From Chryseobacterium defluvii (GTDB lineage Bacteria > Bacteroidota > Bacteroidia > Flavobacteriales > Weeksellaceae), in assembly GCF_003634775.1 (NCBI RefSeq), contig NZ_RBXB01000002.1, forward strand, positions 310,001 to 374,000: a stretch of 64,000 nt of DNA, written 5' to 3'. Positions 8,992-16,824 of this stretch are shown piece after piece (position 1 is the stretch's first letter; the number at the start of each line of letters is the position of its first letter). The notes below the pieces were generated by a model that saw nothing but the letters and a program-made list of their open reading frames with translations, had not been told where the DNA came from and made no database searches. Made by a program: the position numbers and the translations under genes.

Positions 8992-9540
8992 TTATTGATA
9001 ATCTTTTAATAAATCCTTTAATTTCATTAATGCATTCCGCATCTTCGTTTTTACTGTTCCCAGGGGGATCTTCAGTTTCTCGGATATTTCATTCTGGGTA
9101 TATCCCTGGTAATATGCTAAATTAATAAGTTCCTGTTTATCTGTTTCAAGACTTTCGATCACGTTGTTAAACCCAATAAAATCGGAGGATGTATTATGCG
9201 TTGAAAGTTCTGCTGTGTTATATACGAAATCTGGAAGAGGTTGGTTTTTAAGCTCATTTTGGAAGCCCTTAGATTTCAAATAATCTATTGCTGTATTTCT
9301 GGCAATATTGATCATCCAGGTATAAAATCTTCCTTTAGTGCTGTCATATTGATGAATAGAGTTCCAGATTTTTACAAAAACATCCTGGATAACCTCTTCA
9401 GTATATTCTTTAGACTGTACGATTCTTAGTATGACCCCGTATAGTGCGCCGGAATAATGGTCATACAAATAATGAAAACCAGTTTCGTTTTTTTCTTTTA
9501 ATAAAACGATAAGCTCTTCCTCGGAATAGGTTGTTTTAAT
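8992..9540 (-). CDS. ECF RNA polymerase sigma factor (unusual start)
   Basis: Region 2 (E-E-V-I-Q-D-V-F-V-K-I-W, then FYTWMINIARNTAIDYLKSK) and region 4 (LAYYQGYTQNEISEKLKIPL, then GTVKTKMRNALMKLKDLL) are intact. The first conventional start is a TTG at 9468, but homologous-looking sequence (YSEEELIVLLKEKNETGFHY) continues in frame upstream to a stop at 9583. No ATG, GTG or TTG lies between. The promoter at 9560-9589 would place transcription start near 9553, so an ATT at 9538-9540 is the best start candidate, giving 182 residues. The TTG start would remove part of region 2. The gene is paired with the RskA-like anti-sigma gene. Confidence 0.8.
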   Translation of the reverse strand: MKTTYSEEELIVLLKEKNETGFHYLYDHYSGALYGVILRIVQSKEYTEEVIQDVFVKIWNSIHQYDSTKGRFYTWMINIARNTAIDYLKSKGFQNELKNQPLPDFVYNTAELSTHNTSSDFIGFNNVIESLETDKQELINLAYYQGYTQNEISEKLKIPLGTVKTKMRNALMKLKDLLKDYQ

Positions 9541-9559
9541 AGTGAATGTTTTTTCAATC

Positions 9560-9589
9560 CAAATGTAATAAAATAAAACATATTACAAA
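9560..9589 (-). promoter_or_regulatory. Promoter of the ECF sigma/anti-sigma pair
   Basis: On the minus strand a -33 TTTG (9589-9586) is separated by 18 bases from a -7 TACATTTG (9567-9560). This matches the Bacteroidota primary-sigma promoter closely. It helps to decide the sigma factor start. Confidence 0.7.
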
Positions 9590-9831
9590 CAGAATCCAAA
9601 AGATCTTTTTCATCGTAAATAATTCAAAGGATTATTCATATGGTTATCAAATATGAAAATTGAGGCTAGAAATAACGTTCCCAATTTTGGGTTTTTATTT
9701 TGAATGAAAAATAAGTAGCTGATTTTTAATTGTTTAAATAATATTTAAAAATTTTTAAATCTGAAATTCAGCTTATCTCGTAAATCTATATAACAAACGA
9801 AATCAAATATCAAACTTAAAAAAACAACACA

Positions 9832-10401
9832 ATGAACACAAAATCAAAAATCGCAGTCATAGGAATCGGATTCCTGTCACTGGTTTTTAGCGGGGAGGTA
9901 AATGCACAGATGATGAAAGAAAAAACCGTAATGGTAGGTGGTGCGCTCATGTACCCGTCTAAGAATATTATTGAAAATGCGGTAAACTCTAAGGATCACA
10001 AAACTTTGGTTGCAGCAGTAAAAGCAGCAGGTTTGGTGGAAACTTTACAGGGAGCGGGACCATTCACGGTATTGGCACCTACCGATGCAGCGTTTGCCAA
10101 ACTTCCGAAAGGAACGGTAGAAAGCCTGGTAAATCCGGAGAACAAGAAAATGCTTACTCAGATACTTACCTATCATGTGCTTCCGGGAAAATACAGTGCC
10201 AAGGAAATCTGGGCAGCGGTAAAGGCTGGAAACGGGAAAAGTATGATGAAAACAGTAGCAGGAGAAGAACTTACATTCTGGACTAAAGGCAAAGATCTTT
10301 ATGTAAAGGATGCCAAAGGGAATAGTGCAAAAGTGACTATAGTTGATGTAAATCAGTCAAATGGTGTTATTCATGTAATAGATACGGTTTTAATGCCGTA
10401 A
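9832..10401 (+). CDS. Fasciclin (FAS1) domain secreted protein
   Basis: 189 residues with a signal peptide ending SGEVNAQ and one FAS1 domain. The conserved blocks are FTVLAPTDAAFAKLP, L-T-Q-I-L-T-Y-H-V-L-P-G-K-Y and NGVIHVIDTVLMP. FAS1 domains mediate adhesion or surface interactions. It is divergent from an ECF sigma/anti-sigma pair and followed by its own terminator at 10420. The position next to the sigma factor suggests, but does not prove, that it belongs to that regulon. Confidence 0.9.
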   Translation: MNTKSKIAVIGIGFLSLVFSGEVNAQMMKEKTVMVGGALMYPSKNIIENAVNSKDHKTLVAAVKAAGLVETLQGAGPFTVLAPTDAAFAKLPKGTVESLVNPENKKMLTQILTYHVLPGKYSAKEIWAAVKAGNGKSMMKTVAGEELTFWTKGKDLYVKDAKGNSAKVTIVDVNQSNGVIHVIDTVLMP

Positions 10402-10419
10402 AGGTTTATTAGTTTTCCG

Positions 10420-10450
10420 AACAGCATAAGTTTTTATGCTGTTTTCTTTT
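10420..10450 (+). terminator. Rho-independent terminator after the fasciclin gene
   Basis: The perfect 9-bp stem AACAGCATA / TATGCTGTT has a 6-base loop and is followed by TTCTTTT. Confidence 0.8.
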
Positions 10451-10498
10451 AAATCCGAACAGACCATATAATAATCAGACACTTAAAAAATAGCTATT

Positions 10499-11206
10499 AT
10501 GAAAAAACTAATCAGTGTTTCTAATCAGGGAGCTACCCTGGATACCGGCAGAAGGAATTTTTTAAAACTCAGCGGCATAGGGTTGGCTATGGCGGGATTA
10601 GCGCTTGTGGGATGCGATGATGATGACTTTCAGGTTATGGATAATAAGGTTTTTGACCTTGGGCAAGGTGATGTTGGGGTTCTTAATTATGCGTATGCCC
10701 TTGAGCAGCTGGAAGCAGATTTTTATACCAAAGTGGTAAATAATTTTTACGCGGGAATTTCTACTATTGAAAAAGAACTTTTTACAGATCTTTATCATCA
10801 TGAAGTCATTCACAGGGACTTTTTTAAGGCGGCTATAGGTGCTGCCACCACCCAGGTGCTTCCGAAACTTGAATTTCAATACCCGAATGTAAATTTTAAC
10901 GACAGGAATTCTGTACTGGCCACTGCAAAAGCCTTAGAAGATACAGGGGTAGCTGCTTACAATGGAGCCGGAAAATATATATCGAATCCTGATTATTTGG
11001 TCATTGCAGGGAAAATAGTTTCTGTAGAAGCCAGGCATGCTTCTGCGATCAGGAATATCATTAATCCCGGCTCAACAGATTTTTCCGGAGATGATGTCAT
11101 AGATGCCAACGGACTTGATCTTGCAAAAGAACCCAAGGATATCGTAATGGCGGCAGGAGGGTTTATAAAAACACCTTTCACCTGGAAAGAAAGAGGAATT
11201 GGTTAA
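10499..11206 (+). CDS. Ferritin-like domain protein (Ferritin_2), probable Tat or lipoprotein export
   Basis: 235 residues. The start has a twin-arginine-like motif (RRNFLKLSG) and then a lipobox-like LALVGC, so export and lipidation are likely. The ferritin-like part shows paired Glu/His motifs: ALEQLEADFY, L-Y-H-H-E-V-I-H and V-S-V-E-A-R-H-A-S-A-I-R. These fit a four-helix bundle that could bind two metals. The paralogue at 11231 follows 24 bases later. The function is unknown; iron storage is not shown. Confidence 0.85.
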   Translation: MKKLISVSNQGATLDTGRRNFLKLSGIGLAMAGLALVGCDDDDFQVMDNKVFDLGQGDVGVLNYAYALEQLEADFYTKVVNNFYAGISTIEKELFTDLYHHEVIHRDFFKAAIGAATTQVLPKLEFQYPNVNFNDRNSVLATAKALEDTGVAAYNGAGKYISNPDYLVIAGKIVSVEARHASAIRNIINPGSTDFSGDDVIDANGLDLAKEPKDIVMAAGGFIKTPFTWKERGIG

Positions 11207-11230
11207 TTATTCACTTCAAAATCTATTATT

Positions 11231-12040
11231 ATGAACATTCTTAAATTACTGGATAAGCTTTCTAACGATAAATTTTTTACAACGGAAGCCTCAAGGCTAA
11301 ACTCCATTACGAATAGCTCTGCAATGGGACAAAAGGCAGCCATAGCCTCAATACCTCTGGGAGCCGCCGCGATGGCATCGGCAAAAACAGAAACAGTATA
11401 TGCACCGGGACCCGGAACAACTTTTAAAACTGTTTTAACGGACGCTCTGCAACTGGCACTGGTACTGGAATATCTGGAAGATGAATATTACAGCATGGGG
11501 CTTTCTGCTTCAGGGCTTATTCCCAATGCCGACAGACCCGTGTTTATGCAGATTTCCAAGCATGAATCGGCGCATGTGAATTTTCTGAAAAGCACATTAA
11601 CTTCCCTGGGGGTAACTCCGGGTACCAAGCCTACTTTTGATTTTACGGCCAGTGGGAATTTTTCCCCGTTTACCGATTATAATCAGTTTCTTATTCTTGC
11701 TCAGGCTTTTGAAGATACGGGAGTACGTGCATATAAAGGACAGGCAGGGAATGTAATGTCTAATAAGGTTGTTTTACAGGCAGCTTTACAGATTCATTCC
11801 GTTGAAGCCAGGCATGCTTCGCAGGTTCGAAGAATGAGGGCAAATAAAGGCTGGATAGAATTGGCAAACGGCGGGAATATGCCTGCCGCTACAAACCCGG
11901 TATACGCAGGCGAAGATAATATCAATCAGGCAGGATACAATACATCTAATGCTTTTGGAGCTGCAGCAGGTTCCGCTGCTTTTGATGAAATCCTGACGGG
12001 TAATGATGCTAATACAATTGCCTCTTTATTTATTGTATAA
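11231..12040 (+). CDS. Ferritin-like domain protein, second paralogue
   Basis: 269 residues. Glu/His pairs match the gene upstream: LVLEYLEDEYYSMG, SKHESAHVNFL and HSVEARHASQVRRMRANKGW. The E-A-R-H-A-S block is nearly identical, so the two arose by duplication. The N-terminus lacks a classic signal peptide but has an Ala-rich stretch (AAIASIPLGAAAMASA) at residues ~35-50. It lies in one transcription unit with 10499-11206, ending at the terminator at 12066. Confidence 0.85.
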   Translation: MNILKLLDKLSNDKFFTTEASRLNSITNSSAMGQKAAIASIPLGAAAMASAKTETVYAPGPGTTFKTVLTDALQLALVLEYLEDEYYSMGLSASGLIPNADRPVFMQISKHESAHVNFLKSTLTSLGVTPGTKPTFDFTASGNFSPFTDYNQFLILAQAFEDTGVRAYKGQAGNVMSNKVVLQAALQIHSVEARHASQVRRMRANKGWIELANGGNMPAATNPVYAGEDNINQAGYNTSNAFGAAAGSAAFDEILTGNDANTIASLFIV

Positions 12041-12065
12041 GGAGGCAGCAAAGTGGTAGGTGTGA

Positions 12066-12091
12066 CCTTCTCCGAACCGGAGGAGGTTTTT
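12066..12091 (+). terminator. Rho-independent terminator of the ferritin-like genes
   Basis: A 9-bp GC-rich stem (CCTTCTCCG / CGGAGGAGG, one G-T pair) with an AAC loop is followed by TTTTT. Confidence 0.85.
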
Positions 12092-12099
12092 CATTTATG

Positions 12100-12129
12100 A
12101 AAAAACCTCTCATTGTTAGATGAGAGGTT
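12100..12129 (-). terminator. Rho-independent terminator for the cold-shock operon
   Basis: Perfect 10-bp inverted repeat AACCTCTCAT / ATGAGAGGTT with a 6-base loop. On the minus strand the stem runs into TTTTTT, so it ends transcripts coming from the csp gene at 12251. Confidence 0.8.
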
Positions 12130-12250
12130 AAATGCAATATAAAAAATAAATGATTTTATTTATAGTAATGCGTATTTAGACCATATATCCGGATAGTTAA
12201 AATAAATAATGATTCCAACTTATCTTTCATAAATGATCAGAGAATTCAAA

Positions 12251-12445
12251 TTATGCCAATCTTACATTGACAGCATTTAAGCCTCTGTCTCCTTGTTGTA
12301 CATCAAAAACTACTTTATCGTTTTCACGGATCGATCTTGTGCTCAATCCTGAGGTATGTACAAAAATATCTTTACTCCCATCTGAAGGAGAAATAAATCC
12401 GAAGCCTTTTGCTTCATTGAAAAATTTTACGGTGCCTTGTTGCAT
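12251..12445 (-). CDS. Cold-shock protein, CspA family
   Basis: 64 residues, one complete cold-shock domain: GTVKFFNEAKGFGFISPSDG with both RNP motifs (K-G-F-G-F-I and D-I-F-V-H-T), ending LNAVNVRLA. It is a single-stranded nucleic-acid chaperone of normal CspA length. It is the last gene of a minus-strand group with a second cold-shock gene and a partial DEAD-box gene, with its own terminator downstream. Confidence 0.95.
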   Translation of the reverse strand: MQQGTVKFFNEAKGFGFISPSDGSKDIFVHTSGLSTRSIRENDKVVFDVQQGDRGLNAVNVRLA

Positions 12446-12475
12446 TGTAATTATTATTAAAAATTGTTATTAAAA

Positions 12476-12904
12476 TTATTTGACCAATTGTATGTTGATA
12501 GCGGAAAAGCCTTTAGCGGACTTTTCTTTCTCAAATGATACTTTGTTTCCTTTTTTTATAGGCTCAGTACAATTGTTGGTGTGGAAAAATACATTTTCCT
12601 TTGAACTGTTTTCGGTAATAAAACCGTAACCTTTATCACTGAAAAATGTAACAATGCCTACTTTTCGGACATCTTCTTCAGCAATTGGCGCAGCGCCCAG
12701 TTGTATTTCCGTGAGGTTTACCTCAATACGTTTTTCGGGAGGAGTAGAGGTTAATCTGCCGTACTCGTCAACATAAACAAGCATGTCGTCCAGATCTTTT
12801 CCTTTATTGTTGTTTTCCTTGCGCTCTTCCCTTCTTTGCGCTTTTTCTTTTTGTTTTTGAACTTTTTTCTTGAAATTTTCTTTTTTAGAGAAAGAATCCC
12901 CCAT
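12476..12904 (-). CDS. Cold-shock domain protein with charged N-terminal extension
   Basis: 142 residues. The first ~50 are very rich in Lys, Glu and Arg (EKAQRREERKENNNKGK) and look like a flexible or coiled RNA-binding tail. The last ~65 form a cold-shock domain (VGIVTFFSDKGYGFITENSS, N-V-F-F-H-T-N-N). It starts 14 bases after the partial DEAD-box gene upstream, suggesting cotranscription. A role in RNA unfolding with the helicase fragment is inferred from domain type and position. Confidence 0.88.
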   Translation of the reverse strand: MGDSFSKKENFKKKVQKQKEKAQRREERKENNNKGKDLDDMLVYVDEYGRLTSTPPEKRIEVNLTEIQLGAAPIAEEDVRKVGIVTFFSDKGYGFITENSSKENVFFHTNNCTEPIKKGNKVSFEKEKSAKGFSAINIQLVK

Positions 12905-12918
12905 AAATTACTGTGGTT

Positions 12919-13668
12919 TTAATTAGTGTATTGAAATTTTTTATTTTGAGCAACAGGTATTTTAAAACCCATTGGCTTTTGATTATTCTTTAAACTTGAA
13001 TCTTCCTCTTCATTACTTAATGAAGAAGAGGCTTCCTCTGTACCATTAATGACGATCTCAATCGGGTTATGTGATACAGTATTTGCCAGTTTCCTGGTAT
13101 CCCTTTTCATTGTTTCGGAGAAAAATAATGTTTGTCTTTTCTGAGAAACAAGTTCCAGGACCTTTTTTACGTCATCTGCGAACTCTTTACCAAGCATTCT
13201 GTCAGCTTCATCCATCACCAGGATTTCTATTTTAGATAGGTCGATATGTCTTTGGTTAACAAGGTCCAGCAGTCTTCCGGGCGTGGCAATAAGAATATCT
13301 ACTCTGGCTCTTAAAGCAGCCAGCTGGCTTCCGGCCAAAACGCCGCCAAAGATAGAAAGCTGGGACAATGGAAGATATTTACTATAAATTGTAAAATATT
13401 CTTCTATTTTCATTACCATTTCCCGTGTGGGAGTTAGTATCAGAGTACGGACTTCTTTATGTTCCGGTGTACTTTTCTTAAGGAGCTGCAAAACAGGTAA
13501 GGCAAAAGCCGCTGTTTTCCCTGTTCCTGTGGGGGAACATCCGATAATATCTCTCCCGGCTAAAATATATGGAATAGTCGCATCCTGTATTTCTGTAGGT
13601 TTTGAGTATCCTGCTTCCGTGACAGCACGAATAATGGGATTGATTAAATTTAAAGTTTTAAAACTCAT
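12919..13668 (-). CDS. DEAD-box RNA helicase, N-terminal RecA domain only
   Basis: The start at 13668 (MSFKTLNLINPIIRAV) matches RhlE-type proteins; an in-frame ATG at 13704 adds only 12 unlikely residues. The first RecA domain is complete: Q motif Y-S-K-P-T-E-I-Q, Walker A SPTGTGKT, P-T-R-E-M, T-P-G-R and DEAD. Motif III reads S-E-T in place of S-A-T. After ~215 residues comes a Ser/Glu-rich tail and a stop, and the second RecA domain is absent. The cold-shock gene follows 14 bases later, so no remnant exists downstream. It probably binds ATP but cannot be a normal helicase. Confidence 0.85.
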   Translation of the reverse strand: MSFKTLNLINPIIRAVTEAGYSKPTEIQDATIPYILAGRDIIGCSPTGTGKTAAFALPVLQLLKKSTPEHKEVRTLILTPTREMVMKIEEYFTIYSKYLPLSQLSIFGGVLAGSQLAALRARVDILIATPGRLLDLVNQRHIDLSKIEILVMDEADRMLGKEFADDVKKVLELVSQKRQTLFFSETMKRDTRKLANTVSHNPIEIVINGTEEASSSLSNEEEDSSLKNNQKPMGFKIPVAQNKKFQYTN

Positions 13669-14171
13669 TTGTAAATTGCCGGATATCCGATATTGTGTCA
13701 CCAAACCTGTTAAGATTCGAATTGGTATATTCTATATGATGAACATGCATGAAATCATTTCAGTCATCATTTTGCTTTGCTTTACCTATGAAAATATTCC
13801 AAAGAATATAATGATGAGCTTGCAATGTGTATCTTTTCATAAGAGTGTACTTTAGTACAGCTCAATGAAATTTATTCTCTTGCTATAAGAGGTTTAATGT
13901 ATAAGTAACAGACTTGATAGTCGCTTTTTCTTACTCTGAAGTTCAGCCTGCCGGTATAAATATTCATTCAATAAAAATTAATAGTTGAAAGTGGGCAGCT
14001 GAAAAAGCAAAACTGAAAGAAAAAATGGTATTTTAAACTATTACAGAATAGCAAAGGCAGAGGCCTGTTTATATATATTGCAAATATACAATAAAATAAC
14101 GGAATAGCCACCAGTTTAATGAATTGATTATCAAAAATATATTCGTATATTTATCATATTAACCAAATTGT
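13669..14171. other. Intergenic stretch with no gene recognised
   Basis: About 500 AT-rich bases between the divergent DEAD-box and GT14 genes. No RNA gene, repeat or confident promoter was recognised. An open frame at 13427-13855 on the plus strand is mostly antisense to the helicase and shows no protein-like features. Confidence 0.5.
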
Positions 14172-15152
14172 TTGCATGAAGCGGATGATTTTAATTCAGC
14201 CGTTATGCTAATTTATTCTCCTATAAGCCAGCCTCAACCCCGGATTTTAAAACAAGATTCTGCCCGGCATATAAAAATTGCTTATTTCATTATGGTGCAT
14301 CATAAACCTGAAAGTTTTAAAGCAATGTTCCGGAAAATCTATACCAGAGACCAGTTTTATCTTGTGCATATCGATAAAAAGGCGAGTGAGGAGATAACGG
14401 ATGAAATTCAGTTGTACTTGGTGCATTTTCCCAATGTATATGTTTTGGAAAGTATGAATATTGTTTCGGGGGGCTTCAGCATGATAAAGGCTGAGCTTAA
14501 TGCCATGGAATTTCTGCTTAATGTAAATAATGAATGGGATTATTTTATCAATCTGAGCGGGGAAGATTATCCTCTTAAATCCCAGAATATCATTCGGCAA
14601 TTTCTTACCATCAATAATGGAAGGAATTATCTTTTTTATTATGATCAGAAATTTTATCGCCCCGACACGCTTCAACGGATACAAAATCATTTTACGGAAC
14701 TGTCCCTTAAAATTTCCGCTTTTATGTATAAAAGGGAATTTATGAAAGATGTGATTCCTTATATAGGCGGGAAATGGGTGATTTTTACCAGAGATACCTG
14801 TGCTTTCCTGACCCATAATAAAAGGGTGATGGATTTTGAAGATTATTATCTTCACACATTTTTACCTGCGGAATCTTTTTTTCAAACAGTTCTTATGAAC
14901 ACTTCTTTTAATGACATTATCGTTAATGATGATAAAAGAGCGGTAATAGGTAAATCTATATTTAATAAAAAGCAAAATTCCGATAATGTTATTGCGTATT
15001 TGAAATCCAGTAATCATCTTTTTATCCGGAAAGTAGACAAAACAACAGATGAGAATATTTTAAAATATCTTGATCAAAGCTATGACCTTCCTTTACAAGA
15101 GGTGGATGAAATAGAAAGGGAATTAAGAATAGATCATGATCAGAATAATTAA
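14172..15152 (+). CDS. Beta-1,6-N-acetylglucosaminyltransferase-like glycosyltransferase (GT14 family)
   Basis: 326 residues. The core-2/I-branching pattern is clear: KIAYFIMVHHKPESFKAMFR, Y-L-V-H-I-D-K-K, SGGFSMIKAELNAMEFLL, then the D-Y-F-I-N-L-S-G-E-D-Y-P-L block and a later G-G-K-W-V-I-F motif. GT14 enzymes transfer sugars, commonly GlcNAc or xylose; the acceptor here is unknown, with a cell-surface glycan likely. The first ~35 residues are not conserved, so an ATG at 14205 could also be the start. Not in an obvious operon. Confidence 0.85.
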   Translation: MHEADDFNSAVMLIYSPISQPQPRILKQDSARHIKIAYFIMVHHKPESFKAMFRKIYTRDQFYLVHIDKKASEEITDEIQLYLVHFPNVYVLESMNIVSGGFSMIKAELNAMEFLLNVNNEWDYFINLSGEDYPLKSQNIIRQFLTINNGRNYLFYYDQKFYRPDTLQRIQNHFTELSLKISAFMYKREFMKDVIPYIGGKWVIFTRDTCAFLTHNKRVMDFEDYYLHTFLPAESFFQTVLMNTSFNDIIVNDDKRAVIGKSIFNKKQNSDNVIAYLKSSNHLFIRKVDKTTDENILKYLDQSYDLPLQEVDEIERELRIDHDQNN

Positions 15153-15174
15153 ATTCACTTCCTATCTAATCCTC

Positions 15175-16236
15175 TTAGAACTTATATACGAAGGCATTGA
15201 TGTTCATTCCCGCACCTACTGATGCAAAAAGTACAATGTCATTTTTTTCTATCCTGTGCTGCTCCAGCTCTTCTTTTAAAATCATGGTAAGCAAGGAAGG
15301 AATGGTTGCCACACTGCTGTTCCCCAATTTATTAATAACCATAGGCATAATATTTACAGGAGTTTGAACACCATATAGCTGGTAGAATCTGTTTACAATG
15401 GCTTCATCCATTTTTTCATTGGCCTGATGAATAATGATTTTACTTAACTGATCAATAGAGTACCCACTATTGTCAAGGCATTTCTTCATGGCATCCGGAA
15501 CATGTAAAAGGGCAAATTCGTATATCTTTCTTCCGTCCATTTTTATATACTTGGTATCCGGACAACTTTCATTATTGTAAGATTTTCCAAAGTAGAGATA
15601 ATCTTTTTCTTCCAGCGTATAAGAAGCGGATAAATGGGATTTGATACCCGAATCATCATCAGGGTTTGCTTCTACAACTACCGCACCGGCACCATCAGCA
15701 TAAATCATACTGTCTCTGTCATGAATATCTACGACACGGGAAAGCGTTTCGGCACCAATGACTAAGCATCTTTTAGCTATGCCGGATCTGATGAACGCAT
15801 TGGCTTGTATGATCCCCTCGATCCAGCCCGGACAGCCAAATAATACATCATAAGCGACGCAAAAATTATTCTTGATTTTTAATGTGTGCTTCACTCTTGC
15901 CGCAAGGCTTGGAACCATATCGGATTGCACGGTGCCAAAACGGACATCACCAAAATTATGTGCAAATATGATATAATCTAATGTTTCCGGATCTATTTTC
16001 GCATCTTCTATGGCAGCCTGGGCTGCAATTAACCCCAGATCTGATGTTACCTGTTGATGGTTGGCATATCTTCTTTCTTCAATACCCGTGATCTTTTTTA
16101 ATTTTTCGGTAATGGAAGAATTGTTGTCCTGTAATGCAATTCCGTGCTCGTTGAGAAAAATATGTTTGTCAAAAAATAAATTGGTAATTGTTTCTGAAGG
16201 AATGCAGTTGCCAACACCTATGATTTTGCTTGTCAT
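15175..16236 (-). CDS. 3-oxoacyl-ACP synthase III family protein (FabH-like)
   Basis: 353 residues with thiolase-fold ketosynthase III motifs: presumed catalytic Cys in D-V-L-F-G-C-P-G-W, His in I-I-H-Q-A-N-E-K-M and Asn in KLGNSSVATIPSLL, ending ASVGAGMNINAFVYKF. These residues prime fatty acid or specialised acyl chains by condensing an acyl-CoA with malonyl-ACP. It is slightly longer than housekeeping FabH and has no fatty-acid genes beside it, so it may serve another pathway. A 12-bp imperfect inverted repeat lies ~60 bases upstream (16299-16338). Confidence 0.88.
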   Translation of the reverse strand: MTSKIIGVGNCIPSETITNLFFDKHIFLNEHGIALQDNNSSITEKLKKITGIEERRYANHQQVTSDLGLIAAQAAIEDAKIDPETLDYIIFAHNFGDVRFGTVQSDMVPSLAARVKHTLKIKNNFCVAYDVLFGCPGWIEGIIQANAFIRSGIAKRCLVIGAETLSRVVDIHDRDSMIYADGAGAVVVEANPDDDSGIKSHLSASYTLEEKDYLYFGKSYNNESCPDTKYIKMDGRKIYEFALLHVPDAMKKCLDNSGYSIDQLSKIIIHQANEKMDEAIVNRFYQLYGVQTPVNIMPMVINKLGNSSVATIPSLLTMILKEELEQHRIEKNDIVLFASVGAGMNINAFVYKF

Positions 16237-16298
16237 CTAAAAAAATATTATTTGTCTGGTTCTTTACTATAAAGTTGTGTGATCATTGCATTTTCTCA

Positions 16299-16338
16299 AC
16301 CTGTTGTTAAGCAAAACCTCCTGCTGTTAACAAGAGGT
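16299..16338. repeat. Imperfect inverted repeat upstream of the ketosynthase gene
   Basis: Arms ACCTGTTGTTAA (16299-16310) and TTAACAAGAGGT (16327-16338) pair at 11 of 12 positions across a 16-base spacer. It could be an operator for the ketosynthase gene starting at 16236. The rest of the 16237-16640 gap shows nothing recognisable. Confidence 0.45.
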
Positions 16339-16640
16339 CAATGAACATATAACTTGTTCTAACTTAAATGTTCGTTTAATAATTTATAAAAACATTGCTA
16401 TTATCTGTTAATATGACTTTAATGGATTTTCCCCACGGTAATGAGGATAATAGAAATATAAAGTATAAATAGTGAAATAAAAGAGCTTGTGTTTTTTTAT
16501 AAATTGTATTTCTACGGTTAAAGGTAGTTTATTAATAATGAATATTACTATAAAAAAAATATTTAAAGAAAATTAACAGAATTAATAATATGCTGTGAAT
16601 ATAAAGAAAGAGGTATTCCTTTTTGATTAAACTTAAATGA

Positions 16641-16676
16641 AAAACCTCTGAAAATCAAATGATTTCAGAGGTTTTT
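16641..16676 (-). terminator. Rho-independent terminator after tRNA-Leu
   Basis: A perfect 12-bp stem (AAACCTCTGAAA / TTTCAGAGGTTT) is flanked by A-run and T-run on both sides, so it may work in both directions. It lies 2 bases past the tRNA 3' end on the minus strand. Confidence 0.85.
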
Positions 16677-16678
16677 AG

Positions 16679-16758
16679 TACCCAGGACCGGGATCGAACC
16701 GGTACTCCTAAGAACTGGTGTTTGAGACCAGCGCGTCTACCAATTCCGCCACCTGGGC
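16679..16758 (-). tRNA. tRNA-Leu (anticodon CAA)
   Basis: On the minus strand the acceptor arm GCCCAGG pairs with CCTGGGT (G-T at the first pair). The anticodon stem CTGGT/ACCAG holds the loop CTCAAAC, giving anticodon CAA for UUG codons. The T arm ACCGG-TTCGATC-CCGGT is perfect. The variable region is 11 bases, short for a class II tRNA. CCA is not encoded. The terminator at 16641 follows at once. Confidence 0.95.
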
Positions 16759-16824
16759 TGCTTTAAATTGGTGTGCAAATATAAAAACTTTTTTACTATT
16801 TAAAAATTTTTTGTGAAGTTTTCT

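Noticed and set aside
9554..9613. 19-residue hydrophobic reading frame upstream of the ECF sigma gene as a separate gene
   Set aside because: It overlaps the best sigma promoter and has no promoter or relatives I can recognise; kept only as part of a finding.
13427..13855. 142-residue plus-strand frame over the DEAD-box gene
   Set aside because: Antisense shadow of a clear protein-coding gene; composition is not protein-like.
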